A DNA stretch of 64,000 nt from Dactylis glomerata (lineage: Eukaryota > Streptophyta > Magnoliopsida > Poales > Poaceae): contig QXEO01000548.1 in the NCBI GenBank assembly GCA_007115705.1, positions 8,630,383 to 8,694,382 on the forward strand, read 5' to 3'. Each line of letters starts with the position of its first letter. The first letter of the stretch is position 1. The translations under genes were made by a program, and so were the position numbers. Under the pieces are notes generated by a model that was given only the letters and a program-made list of their open reading frames with translations, had not been told where the DNA came from and made no database searches. Below, one piece after another: positions 22,084 to 33,453 of this stretch.

Positions 22084-24067
22084 TTTTGCACTGGGGCTAC
22101 AAGAAATGCACACCAGAAAAATAGGGAAAAAATACAAGGAGGTCCCCTGTGTTTGTGGGACCCTAGAACCAAGACCAAACCATGGTTCCCACCCCACCTG
22201 GCAGACATCGATGGCACCGTGAGTTTGACCTAGATCTCGAAGGGGGGCCTGGGAATTCAGAAAAAAATCAAAAAATGGAAAAACAATGCATGGAGTCATG
22301 GTGAGTGTTGCGTCACCTAGGAAAAATACCAAACATGGCATCCCAAGGGTTCACAGGTGGACTCTTTCACAGAGAGGTGCTTCCAGGGAGGAGTTCTCTT
22401 GGTCTTTCTTGCCAGATGACCATGGTTTGTGCAAGTTCTACAGCAAACTGTGGAACCATGGTCCCATTTTTGGTGGAGATGTGCATCTTTGCATTCCCAA
22501 CAACTTTTGCAACTAGTGTTTTTTTAGTTTCCACATAAAAAATGCATTTCCCATTTTTCAGGTGGCCGGAGGGGTCAAAACAGGTGCTTTTTTGTGAAGG
22601 GGCCACCAAGGGCAATGTGCAAAACATCACCACTCTAATTTTCATGGGTGGGGGACCTACTAGGGGTGCCACATCCAGGAGGTTAGGAATTATCTCGGCC
22701 TTCTGCCATATAATGAATATTTTTTGCCCTAAATCCATTTAAATCCAATTTTACACTGGGCTACAAGAAATGCACGCCAGAAAAATAGGGGAAAAATACA
22801 GGGAGGTCCCTTGTGGGTGTGGGACCCTAGAACCAAGACCAAACCATGGTTCCCACCCCACCTGGCAGACATCGATGGCACCGCGAGTTTGACCTAGATC
22901 TCGAAGGGGGGCTTGGGAAATTTAGATAAATTCAAAAAATGGAAAAACAATGCATGGAGTCATGTTGAGTGATGCATCACCTAGAAAAATACCAAACATG
23001 CCATCCCAAGGGTTCACAGGTGGACTCTTTCCCAGAGAGGTGCTTTCAGGCAGGAGTTCTCTTGGTCTTCCTTGCCAGATGACCATGGTTTGTGCAAGTT
23101 CCACAGCAAATTGTGGAACCATGGTCCCATTTTTGGTGGAGATGTGCATCTTTGCATTCCCAACAACTTTTGCAACTAGTGTTTTTTTAATTTCCACATA
23201 AAAAATGCATTTCCCATTTTTTAGGTGGCCGGAGGGGTCAAAACAGGTGCTTTTTTGTGAAGGGGCCACCAAGGGCAGTGTGCAAAACATCACCACTCTA
23301 ATTTTCATGGGTGGGGGACCTACCCGGGGTGCCACATCCAGGAGGTTAAGAATTATCTCGGCCTTCTGCCATATAATGAATATTTTTTGCCCTAAATCCA
23401 ATTTTGCACTGGGGCTACAAGAAATGCACACCAGAAAAATAGGGGAAAAATACAGGGAGGTCCCCCGTGGGTGTGGGACCCTAGAACCAAGACCAAACCA
23501 TGGTTCCCACCCCACCTGGCAGACATCGATGGCACCGCGAGTTTCACCTAGATCTCGAAGGCGGGCCTGGGGAATTCAGATAAAATCAAAAAAATGGAAA
23601 AACAATGCATGGAGTCATGGTGAGTGATGCGTCACCTAGGAAAAATACCAAACATGGCATCCCAAGGGTTCACAGTGGGACTCTTTCACAGAGAGGTGCT
23701 TCCAGGCAGGAGTTCTCTTGGTCTTCCTTGCCAGATGACCATAGTTTGTGCAAGTTCCAAAGCAAACTGTGGAACCATGGTCCCATTTTTGGTGGAGATG
23801 TGCGTCTTTGCATTCCCAACAACTTTTGCAACTAGTGTTTTTTCAGTTTCCACATAAAAAATGCATTTCCCATTTTTCAGGTGGCCGGAGGGGTCAAAAT
23901 AGGTGCTTTTTTGTGAAGGGGCCACCAAGGGCAGTGTGCAAAACATCACCACTCTAATTTTCATGGGTGGGGGACCTACCAGGGGTGCCACATCCAGGAG
24001 GTTAGGAATTATCTCGGCCTTCTGCCATATAATGAATATTTTTTGCCCTAAATCCATTTAAATCCAA
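22084..24067 (+). repeat. Higher-order block, copy 1 (units 3-5)
   Basis: This three-unit block of 1984 bp is repeated immediately downstream with only three differences seen by eye: C22413 versus T24397, one extra A in the second copy near 24929, and T versus C near 23045/25029. Unit-specific variants, including the 10-bp deletion, are shared in order. Confidence 0.9.
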
Positions 24068-26052
24068 TTTTGCACTGGGGCTACAAGAAATGCACACCAG
24101 AAAAATAGGGAAAAAATACAAGGAGGTCCCCTGTGTTTGTGGGACCCTAGAACCAAGACCAAACCATGGTTCCCACCCCACCTGGCAGACATCGATGGCA
24201 CCGTGAGTTTGACCTAGATCTCGAAGGGGGGCCTGGGAATTCAGAAAAAAATCAAAAAATGGAAAAACAATGCATGGAGTCATGGTGAGTGTTGCGTCAC
24301 CTAGGAAAAATACCAAACATGGCATCCCAAGGGTTCACAGGTGGACTCTTTCACAGAGAGGTGCTTCCAGGGAGGAGTTCTCTTGGTCTTTCTTGCTAGA
24401 TGACCATGGTTTGTGCAAGTTCTACAGCAAACTGTGGAACCATGGTCCCATTTTTGGTGGAGATGTGCATCTTTGCATTCCCAACAACTTTTGCAACTAG
24501 TGTTTTTTTAGTTTCCACATAAAAAATGCATTTCCCATTTTTCAGGTGGCCGGAGGGGTCAAAACAGGTGCTTTTTTGTGAAGGGGCCACCAAGGGCAAT
24601 GTGCAAAACATCACCACTCTAATTTTCATGGGTGGGGGACCTACTAGGGGTGCCACATCCAGGAGGTTAGGAATTATCTCGGCCTTCTGCCATATAATGA
24701 ATATTTTTTGCCCTAAATCCATTTAAATCCAATTTTACACTGGGCTACAAGAAATGCACGCCAGAAAAATAGGGGAAAAATACAGGGAGGTCCCTTGTGG
24801 GTGTGGGACCCTAGAACCAAGACCAAACCATGGTTCCCACCCCACCTGGCAGACATCGATGGCACCGCGAGTTTGACCTAGATCTCGAAGGGGGGCTTGG
24901 GAAATTTAGATAAATTCAAAAAATGGAAAAAACAATGCATGGAGTCATGTTGAGTGATGCATCACCTAGAAAAATACCAAACATGCCATCCCAAGGGTTC
25001 ACAGGTGGACTCTTTCCCAGAGAGGTGCTTCCAGGCAGGAGTTCTCTTGGTCTTCCTTGCCAGATGACCATGGTTTGTGCAAGTTCCACAGCAAATTGTG
25101 GAACCATGGTCCCATTTTTGGTGGAGATGTGCATCTTTGCATTCCCAACAACTTTTGCAACTAGTGTTTTTTTAATTTCCACATAAAAAATGCATTTCCC
25201 ATTTTTTAGGTGGCCGGAGGGGTCAAAACAGGTGCTTTTTTGTGAAGGGGCCACCAAGGGCAGTGTGCAAAACATCACCACTCTAATTTTCATGGGTGGG
25301 GGACCTACCCGGGGTGCCACATCCAGGAGGTTAAGAATTATCTCGGCCTTCTGCCATATAATGAATATTTTTTGCCCTAAATCCAATTTTGCACTGGGGC
25401 TACAAGAAATGCACACCAGAAAAATAGGGGAAAAATACAGGGAGGTCCCCCGTGGGTGTGGGACCCTAGAACCAAGACCAAACCATGGTTCCCACCCCAC
25501 CTGGCAGACATCGATGGCACCGCGAGTTTCACCTAGATCTCGAAGGCGGGCCTGGGGAATTCAGATAAAATCAAAAAAATGGAAAAACAATGCATGGAGT
25601 CATGGTGAGTGATGCGTCACCTAGGAAAAATACCAAACATGGCATCCCAAGGGTTCACAGTGGGACTCTTTCACAGAGAGGTGCTTCCAGGCAGGAGTTC
25701 TCTTGGTCTTCCTTGCCAGATGACCATAGTTTGTGCAAGTTCCAAAGCAAACTGTGGAACCATGGTCCCATTTTTGGTGGAGATGTGCGTCTTTGCATTC
25801 CCAACAACTTTTGCAACTAGTGTTTTTTCAGTTTCCACATAAAAAATGCATTTCCCATTTTTCAGGTGGCCGGAGGGGTCAAAATAGGTGCTTTTTTGTG
25901 AAGGGGCCACCAAGGGCAGTGTGCAAAACATCACCACTCTAATTTTCATGGGTGGGGGACCTACCAGGGGTGCCACATCCAGGAGGTTAGGAATTATCTC
26001 GGCCTTCTGCCATATAATGAATATTTTTTGCCCTAAATCCATTTAAATCCAA
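24068..26052 (+). repeat. Higher-order block, copy 2 (units 6-8)
   Basis: This is the second copy of the three-unit block, 1985 bp long. Identity to copy 1 far exceeds that between neighbouring single units, so the block was duplicated as one piece and recently. Confidence 0.9.
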
Positions 26053-28808
26053 TTTTGCACTGGAGCTACAAGAAATGCACACCAGAAAAATAGGGGAAAA
26101 TACAGGAAGGTCCCCTGTGGGTGTGGGACCCTAGAACCAAGACCAAACCATGGTTCCCACCCCACCTGGCAGACATCGATGGCACCGCGAGTTTGACCTC
26201 GATTTCGAAGGGGGGCCTGGGGAATTCAGAAAAAATCAAAAAAATGGAAAAACAATGCATGGAGTCATGGTGAGTGATGCATCACCTAGGAAAAATATCA
26301 AACATGCCATCCCAAGGGTTCACAGGTGGACTCTTTCACAGAGAGGTGCTTCCAGGCAGGAGTTCTCTTGGTCTTCCTTGCCAGATGAGCATGGTTTGTG
26401 CAAGTTCCATAGTAAACTATGGAACCATTGTCCCATTTTTGTGGAGATGTGCATCTTTGCATTCCCAACAACTTTTGCAACTAGTGTTTTTTTAGTTTCC
26501 ATATAAAAAATGCATTTCCCATTTTTCAGGTGGCCGGAGGGGTCAAAACAGGTACTTTTTTGTGAAGGGGCCACCAAGGGCAGTGTGGAAAACATCACCA
26601 CTCTAATTTTCATGGGTGGGGGACCTACCAGGGGTGCCACATCCAGGAGGTTAGGAATTATCTCGGCCTTCTGCCATATAATGAATATTTTTTGCCCTAA
26701 ATCCATTTAAATCCAATTTTGCACTGGGGCTACAAGAAATGCACACCAGAAAAATAGGGGAAAATACAGGGATGTCCCCTGTGGGTGTGGGACCCTAGAA
26801 CCATGACCAAACCATGGTTCCCACCCCACCTGGCAGACATCGATGGCACCACGAGTTTGACATAGATCTCGAAGGGGGGCCTGGGGAATTCAAAAAAAAT
26901 CAAAAAAATGGAAAAACAATGCATGGAGTCATGGTGAGTGATGCATCACCTAGTAAAAATACCAAACATGGCATCCCAAGGGTTCACAGGTGGACTCTTT
27001 CACAGAGAGGTGCTTCTAGGCAGGAGTTCTCTGGGTCTTCCTCGCCAGATGACCATGGTTTGTGCAAGTTCCACGGCAAACTGTAGAACCATGGTCCCAT
27101 TTTAGGTGGAGATGTGCATCTTTGCATTCCCAACAACTTTTGCAACTAGTGTTTTTTCAGTTTCCATATAAAAAATGCATTTCCCATTTTTCAGGTGGCC
27201 GGAGGGGTCAAAACAGGTGCTTTTTTGTGAAGGGGCCACCAAGGGCAGTGTGCAAAACATCACCACTCTAATTTTCATGGGTGGGGGACCTACTAGGGGT
27301 GCCACATCCAGGAGGTTAGGAATTATCTCGGCCTTCTGCCATATAATGAATATTTTTTGCCCTAAATCCATTTAAATCCAATTTTGCACTGGGGCTACAA
27401 GAAATGCACACCAGAAAAATAGGGGAAAATACAGGGAGGTCCCTTGTGGGTGTGGGACCCTAGAAATAAGAACAAACCATGGTTCCCACCCCACCTGGCA
27501 GACATCGATGGCACCGCGAGTTTGACCTAGATCTCGAAGGGGGGCCTGGGAAATTCAGATAAATTCAAAAAAATGGAAAAACAATGCATGGAGTCATGGT
27601 GAGTGATGCATCACCTAGGAAAAATACCAAACATGCCATCCCAAGGGTTCACAGGTGGACTCTTTCATAGAGAGGTGCTTCCAGGCAGGAGTTCTCTTGG
27701 TCTTCCTTGCCAGATGACCATGGTTTGTGCAAGTTCCACAGCAAACTATGGAACCATGGTCCCATTTTTGGTGGAGATGTGTATCTTTGCATTCCCAACA
27801 ACTTTTGCAACTAGTGTTTTTTCAGTTTCCACATAAAAAATGCATTTCCCATTTTTCAGGTGGCCGGAGGGGTCAAAACAGGTGCTTTTTTGTGAAGGGG
27901 CCACCAAGGTCAGTTTGCAAAACATCACCACTATAATTTTCATGGGTGGGGGACCTACCAGGGGTGCCACATCCAGGAGATTAGGAATTATCTCGGCCTT
28001 ATGCCATATAATAAATATTGTTTGCCCTAAATCCATTTAAATTCAATTTTGCACTGGGGCTACAAGAAATGCACACCAGAAAAATAGGGAAAAAATACAG
28101 GGAGGTCCCCTGTGGGTGTGGGACCCTAAAACCAAGACCAAACCATGGTTCCCACCCCACCTGGCAGACATCGATGGCACCGCGAGTTTCACCTAGATCT
28201 CGAAGGGGGGCCTGGGGAATTCAGATAAAATCAAAAAAATGGAAAAACAATGCGTGGAGTCATGGTGAGTGATGCATCACCTAGGAAAAATACCAAACAT
28301 GGCATCCCAAGGGTTCACAGGTGGACTCTTTCACAGAGAGGTGCTTCGAGGCATGAGTTCTCTTGGTCTTCCTTGCGAGATGACCATAGTTTGTGCAAGT
28401 TCCACAGCAAACTATGGAACCATGGTCCCATTTTTGGTGGAGATGTGCATCTTTGCATTCCCAACAACTTTTGCAACTAGTGTTTTTTCAGTTTCCACAT
28501 AAAAAATGCATTTCCCATTTTTCAGGTGGCCGGAGGGGTCAAAACAGGTGCTTTTTTGTGAAGGGCCACCAAGGGCAGTGTGCAAAACATCACTACTCTA
28601 ATTTTCATGGGTAGGGGACCTACCAGGGGTGCCACATCCAGGAGGTTAGGAATTATCTCGGCCTTCTGCCATATAATGAATTTTTTTGCCCTAAATCCAT
28701 TTAAATCCAATTTTGCACTGGGGCTACAAGAAATGCACACCAGAAAAATAGGGGAAAAATACAGGGAGGTCCCCTGTGGGTGTGGGACCCTAGAACCAAG
28801 ACCAAACC

Positions 28809-31056
28809 TGTCTCCCAGATGTTGTGTGGTTCTCTTGCTGAGCAGGGGAATCTCGCTCAGTTCTCCTATCCTGGCGCTCACGCTCAGAATGGCGTGGCTG
28901 AGCGCAAGCATCGCCATATGCTTGAGACGGCTTGTGCGCTGATGATTGCCGCCTCTCTTCTGCCTCACTTTTGGGCTGAGGTTGTTTCTACTTCCACCTA
29001 TGTCATTAAGCTTCAGATCTTGACTGTCTTACAGGGTGGTATTCCTTTAGAGAGTTTGTTCCCTTCGCTCGTTTGGTTGCGTTTGCTATGTTCTTCTGGC
29101 CCCTCGCGAGCGCACCACACTGGCCGCTCAGTCTGTTGAGTGTGTATTTCATGGCTGCATTGATGAGCACAAGGGCTATCTGTGTTGGGACCCCGTTGGC
29201 CGTCGGATGTGCATTTTTCGTGATGTCACTTTTCATGAGTCGTGTCCCTTCTATCCGCGCTCCTCCTCATCGGCCTTCTCGGTGGAGGACATATCCTTCC
29301 TATTGTTTCCGACACACCACACTCTGTATCTATTGATCCTCCTCCGCTTCTCATTCTTACCGATGCTCCACCTTCCCCACTGCCACCATCCTCACCACCT
29401 AGCCCTTCTCCTTTCTCTTCTGACCCCCCACCCACCTCTACATTGTCTTCTTTTCCTTTCCACTATTACCATTGCTCTCAAGTTCCGGATGCTTCCTCAG
29501 ATGTCTCTTCTTCTTCTTCTGATATGCCTTCTTCCTCTAATGAGATGACTCCTCCTCCTGCTGCTCGCCATCATCATCCACCTGATCGCTACTCTCCTAG
29601 TCACTATGGTCTTTCTGTTGCCCATGAACCGACTTCTTATCGGGATGTTGAGTGCCATCTCAAATGGCAGCTTGCCATGGCCGAGGATATTGCTGCGCTT
29701 GAGCGCACTGGCACCTGGGATCTTGTCTCTCCTCCTCCAGGTATTCGTCCCATCACATGCAAGTGGGTCTACAAGATTAAGACTCACTCCGATGGATCTC
29801 TTGAGCGCTACAAATCGTGTCTTGTGGCTCGTGGCTTCTAGCAGGAGCAGGGTTGTGATTATGATGAGACTTTTGCACCTGTGGCTCATACGACCATCGT
29901 GCGTACTCTTCTTGTCGTGGCCTCTGTTCGCCACTGGTCTGTGTCACAGCTTGATGTCCAGAATGCATTTCTCAATGGTGAGTTGTGTGAGGAGGTTTAC
30001 ATGCAGCCTTCTCCAGGGTACTCTATCGCTGATGGCATGGTTTGCCATCTTCGGCGCTCTCTCTATGGCCTAAAACAGGCCCCTCGTGCCTGGTTTGAGC
30101 GCTTCGACTCTGTCGTGACAGCTGTCGGTTTCTCCCCCAGCGAGCATGATCCCGCACTGTTTGTTCACACTTCTTCTTGAGGGCGGACCCTTCTCCTCCT
30201 CTATGTTGATGATATGATCATCACCGGTGATGATTCTGAGTATATTGCCTTTGTTAAGGCCCGTCTTTGTGAGCAGTTTCTTATGACTGATCTTGGTCCT
30301 CTTTGCTACTTTCTTGGGATTGAGGTTTCCTCCACTTCTAATGGATTTTATATCTCCTAGGAGAAGTATGTCCAGGATCTCCTTGCTCGTGCTGCTCCTT
30401 GTGATGACCGCACTGTTGAGACTCCTATGGAGCTCAATGTCCAGCATCGTGCTTCTGATGGTGATCCTCTTTCTAATCTGATGCGCTATCGCCATCTTGT
30501 TGGGAGCCTTGTCTATTTTGCTGTCACTCGACTAGATATATTCTATCATGTTCATCGCCTTCGTGTACTTCGCAATCTTCGAGACACGCTCACTCGTCGT
30601 CTATTCTTCCCTCGTTCCATCTCCTTACAACTCCAGGCCTACTCTGATGCTACTTGGGCTAGTGATCCTTCGGATCGCCGCTCACTTTTTGCCTACTGTA
30701 TCTTTCTTTGTGGTTCTCTCATTGCATGGAAGACAAAGAAACAGACCGCCGTTTCCCGCTTGAGTGCAGAGGCTAGGTTGAGAGCTATAGCCAGTTTGAC
30801 GCCCGAGGTGACTTGGTTGCGATGGTTATTGGAGGATTTTGGTGTGTCTATCACTACACCCACTTCCCTATTGTCAGACAGTACATGTGCTATCACCATT
30901 GCGCGAGATCCGGTGAAGCATGAGCTCACCAAACACATAGGTGTTGATGCCTCCTTTGTGCGCACTGTTGTGCAGGATCCTATTCTCGCTCTTCAGTATA
31001 TGCCTTCCGAGTTGCAGTTGGCGGATTTCTTCACGAAGGCCCAGACTCGAGCGTAG
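28809..31056 (+). pseudogene. Copia pol remnant: integrase C-terminus, RT, RNase H
   Basis: Integrase residues (AQNGVAERKHRHMLE) appear near 28880. The integrase-RT linker has frameshifts around 29030-29240. From 29242 to the stop at 31054-31056 one frame holds RT (WKWVYKIK-type start, VSQLDVQNAFLNG, SLYGLKQAPRAWF, LLLYVDDMIITG) and RNase H (LQAYSDATWASDPSDRRS, HIGVDASFVR, LQLADFFTK). Three in-frame nonsense codons interrupt it: TAG 29839-29841, TGA 30178-30180 and TAG 30358-30360. There is also a small in-frame deletion near 30560. The frame is otherwise kept for 1.8 kb, so decay is mainly by point mutation. Confidence 0.9.
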
Positions 31057-31112
31057 CATAGCTTCTTTCTCTCCAAACTCAGTGTTATTGATCCACCATG
31101 AGTTTGAGGGGG

Positions 31113-31237
31113 TGTTAGACATGTATAGTCTAGTTTTCCTATTTCCCCGTAGTATAAGGGGCTCTTTACATATTGTCCACACCTGTACATGTATTGACCT
31201 TTGACCCGTGTGAATGATAGTTGCTCATTCCTTAACA
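31113..31237 (+). repeat. Copia 3' LTR, about 125 bp
   Basis: It starts TGTTAGACATG directly after the polypurine tract and ends CTTAACA. The end is placed by the TG...CA rule and not by a second copy. Confidence 0.65.
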
Positions 31238-31379
31238 CCATAGACCATCGTGTTAGCATCCACTAAATCAAGATGCGCATGGCATAAGAGGGAAAATGGT
31301 GAAGATTTGCCTTAGCGGTGAGTATGTTGCGGAAATAATCCAGTGTTCGTAATGATGCCGACCATGGTACATATACAGA

Positions 31380-33143
31380 TCGAGCTTATGAGGAGATCTT
31401 GGGCATGCAGAGGTTGCACGCAGGCACATGTAATGCAAGTAAGTAGGTCTGAGATTAGGGACTACCGGTATAACAAACTACAATCGTAGAAAATGTACAT
31501 GTACACAATATGCAACAGAACCGCGCAGTCAAAACTGTTCTTGGGAGGACATTCTGGCTGGAAGCCTGGAACGAAAACGAAACTCCCAAAAAGGTCATAG
31601 GTAGTCCCTTAGCAAATATGTCGGCATACCGAGATGGAGAACATGAGCCTCGCCGAGCGCCACCCGATCCCGGACAAAGTGAAGGTCAATCTCCACATGA
31701 GCCAGCACGATTTCAGCACGCAGTTGTCTCTTAGAGGCCTACGAGACGAGGTTGTTACTCAGGAAGACGCCAAAGCCGGATGTGGATTCTCGGGTGTCAG
31801 ATAGAGTTTTTTTTAGGGAAGGGTGTCAGGTAGAGATGTAAGTGTTGGTAACTATTAGATTACCTCTCTACCCTTTTTAGTTCAAAAAACTGAATTAACT
31901 TTTTCAAACTGATGATTTATTGTAAAATTTAGGTAATTTTATTGAACTAAAAATGGTAGAGGATACCTTAATGTTGACCCACTTGCATCTCTAGTGTTAG
32001 GACGCCCAATGTGCATCGGAATAAGCCACCAATGCTAGTGAAGAATCATGGTGAAGTTGGAGCCCATAATGTGTCATGTCACGGACATATTGAAGTATCC
32101 ATTTAATCAACTGAAGGTGGGACATGAATAGGCAAGCCTATTGGACAACGTAAGAAAGATCCAGGCGTGTTTAAGTAAGGTATTGCAAGGCTCCGGCAAG
32201 ACCACAGTAGAGAGTGTGATCAAAATAGGACTTTCCATCGTTGATGGAAAGCTTGGATTTGGTGCCTACGAGCGTGGAGATCAGATTGCGGTTGAGCATG
32301 TTGGCACGGTGAGAATTTCAAGGCGTATTGTTGCTCGCTGAGGAAGAGTCTATGGTGGGTGCGTTGTACGTTTATGCCAAGAAAGTGGTGGATGTCACCT
32401 AGGTCACTCATAAAGAACTCACGGTGAAGGAAGGTGGTGATGGTGGTGAGAAGTGGACGAGTGTTGGCTGTCAAGACAACATCATCTACGTACAACAGAA
32501 GGTAAGCAATGTCAGCACCACGATAGAGAATAAAAAGGGAGGAGCTACAGTTGGAGGAGGTGAAACCGGGTGTGTCGAGAAAATGAGTGAAACGGAAGAA
32601 CCATGTACGAGTTGTTTGCTTAAGTTTATAAAGGGACTTATTGAGGCGGCAAACATAGTGGGTGCGGGATGAATCAACAAAACCACTGTACATGGTTTCC
32701 GCGAGTTCGCATTGTAGAAAAGCGTTCTTAACGTCCATTTAATGAATGGCCAAGATTTCGAGGTGGCGATGAATGGGGGTTGATATGGGGTGGTTTTCAT
32801 CCATGATCTCCTCGAGTTCAGCAGGGATCGATACATATGCAATTTGCATGGCTATGATTTAAACGGAGAAGGATGGAAAGTTTTGCAATTCATGTCACTG
32901 AAGAGACATAGACCGTTGGATACCAAGACATAGAGGGTTGAGAATAAAAGTTCCTACCACACTACGTCCTTTTATACAAGTGCAGTTGTGTAGATGTAAA
33001 TGTAGATGTGGATGCGATAGTGGGGATACAAAGGCGCACGCAGACTAATGCAATGCGAGAGAGTAGGTCTCTCCTTGAGACTAGGGACTACCGGTATAAC
33101 AAGCTACAACGCTAACGTACATGTACACAATACTCAACACAAG
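31380..33143 (-). mobile_element. Degenerate Copia element, minus strand
   Basis: Pol fragments on the minus strand lie between two direct repeats that look like decayed LTR ends: 31440-31512 and 33062-33143. Both repeats contain GGGACTACCGGTATAACAA and end ..CAACA or similar. Most of gag, protease and integrase is missing. It is older than its neighbour, judging by the divergence between the repeats. Confidence 0.65.
31580..32842 (-). pseudogene. Copia RT and RNase H fragments
   Basis: RT is readable from about 32842 to 32220, with MDVKNAFLQCELAETMY, YKLKQTTRTWFFRF, LLLYVDDVVLTAN and LGDIHHFLGI. RNase H remnants follow at 31580-31800 (FGVFLSNNLVS, then VEIDLHFVRDRVALGE), after a deletion and an in-frame stop. 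The order on the minus strand is correct for Copia. Confidence 0.8.
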
Positions 33144-33453
33144 GTGCCCAACCATAGTGGAGTTAGTGGGAGCAAGAGGCCACAGTCGAAAAAAATAAAT
33201 GAGGGAAGGACTTCTCACAAAGCAGAACCTGACAGTACGATCATCCAAGATAAGCAGTATTATTATTGAATGCACATACTGGTGATGATAACAGCCTTGC
33301 ACAGTACATGTTTCGTAAAGGTATAAGGTATGCAACTTGCTGGGTTTTTTGTTGTACATACTACCCATGATATCAGCCTAGTTCACTCTGAAAGGTTCAA
33401 ATTTCATTTGTTGGGCTTTCGACGCAAATTTAAACAAAGCTTCCGGTAACAGA
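33144..33453. other. 3' flank / UTR of PNG1
   Basis: This is AT-rich sequence directly downstream of the PNG1 stop codon. It probably includes the 3' UTR; I did not identify a convincing polyadenylation site. Confidence 0.4.

Larger units (their letters stand above)
20709..28808. repeat. Satellite array, 12 complete units of about 665 bp
   Basis: Taking the phrase TTTTGCACTGGGGCTAC as the unit start, units begin at 20751, 21418, 22084, 22749, 23402, 24068, 24733, 25387, 26053, 26717, 27382, 28047 and 28711. Most are 664-667 bp; units 4 and 7 are 653 and 654 bp because of a 10-bp deletion. The last unit is cut at 28808 by Copia sequence and the first starts partway through. Adjacent units look about 95% identical by eye. 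I do not recognise the family. It may be a Triticeae satellite or an expanded subterminal repeat of a CACTA-like transposon. There is no sign of selection on the short ORFs within units. Confidence 0.95.
28809..31237 (+). mobile_element. Copia remnant, 5' truncated, with 3' LTR
   Basis: This plus-strand Copia begins abruptly within integrase, directly joined to the satellite. It continues through RT and RNase H to a purine-rich tract (GAGTTTGAGGGGG, 31100-31112) and a short 3' LTR. The gag, protease and integrase-core regions and the 5' LTR are absent. Its size class (a 125-bp LTR) resembles the element at 2.8-7.0 kb, but the LTR sequences differ. Confidence 0.9.

Noticed and set aside
20943..28614. 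Dozens of 60-140-aa ORFs on both strands within the satellite
   Set aside because: They are the same frames repeated in each unit and overlap on opposite strands. They have no recognisable domain, and they change length freely with small indels.
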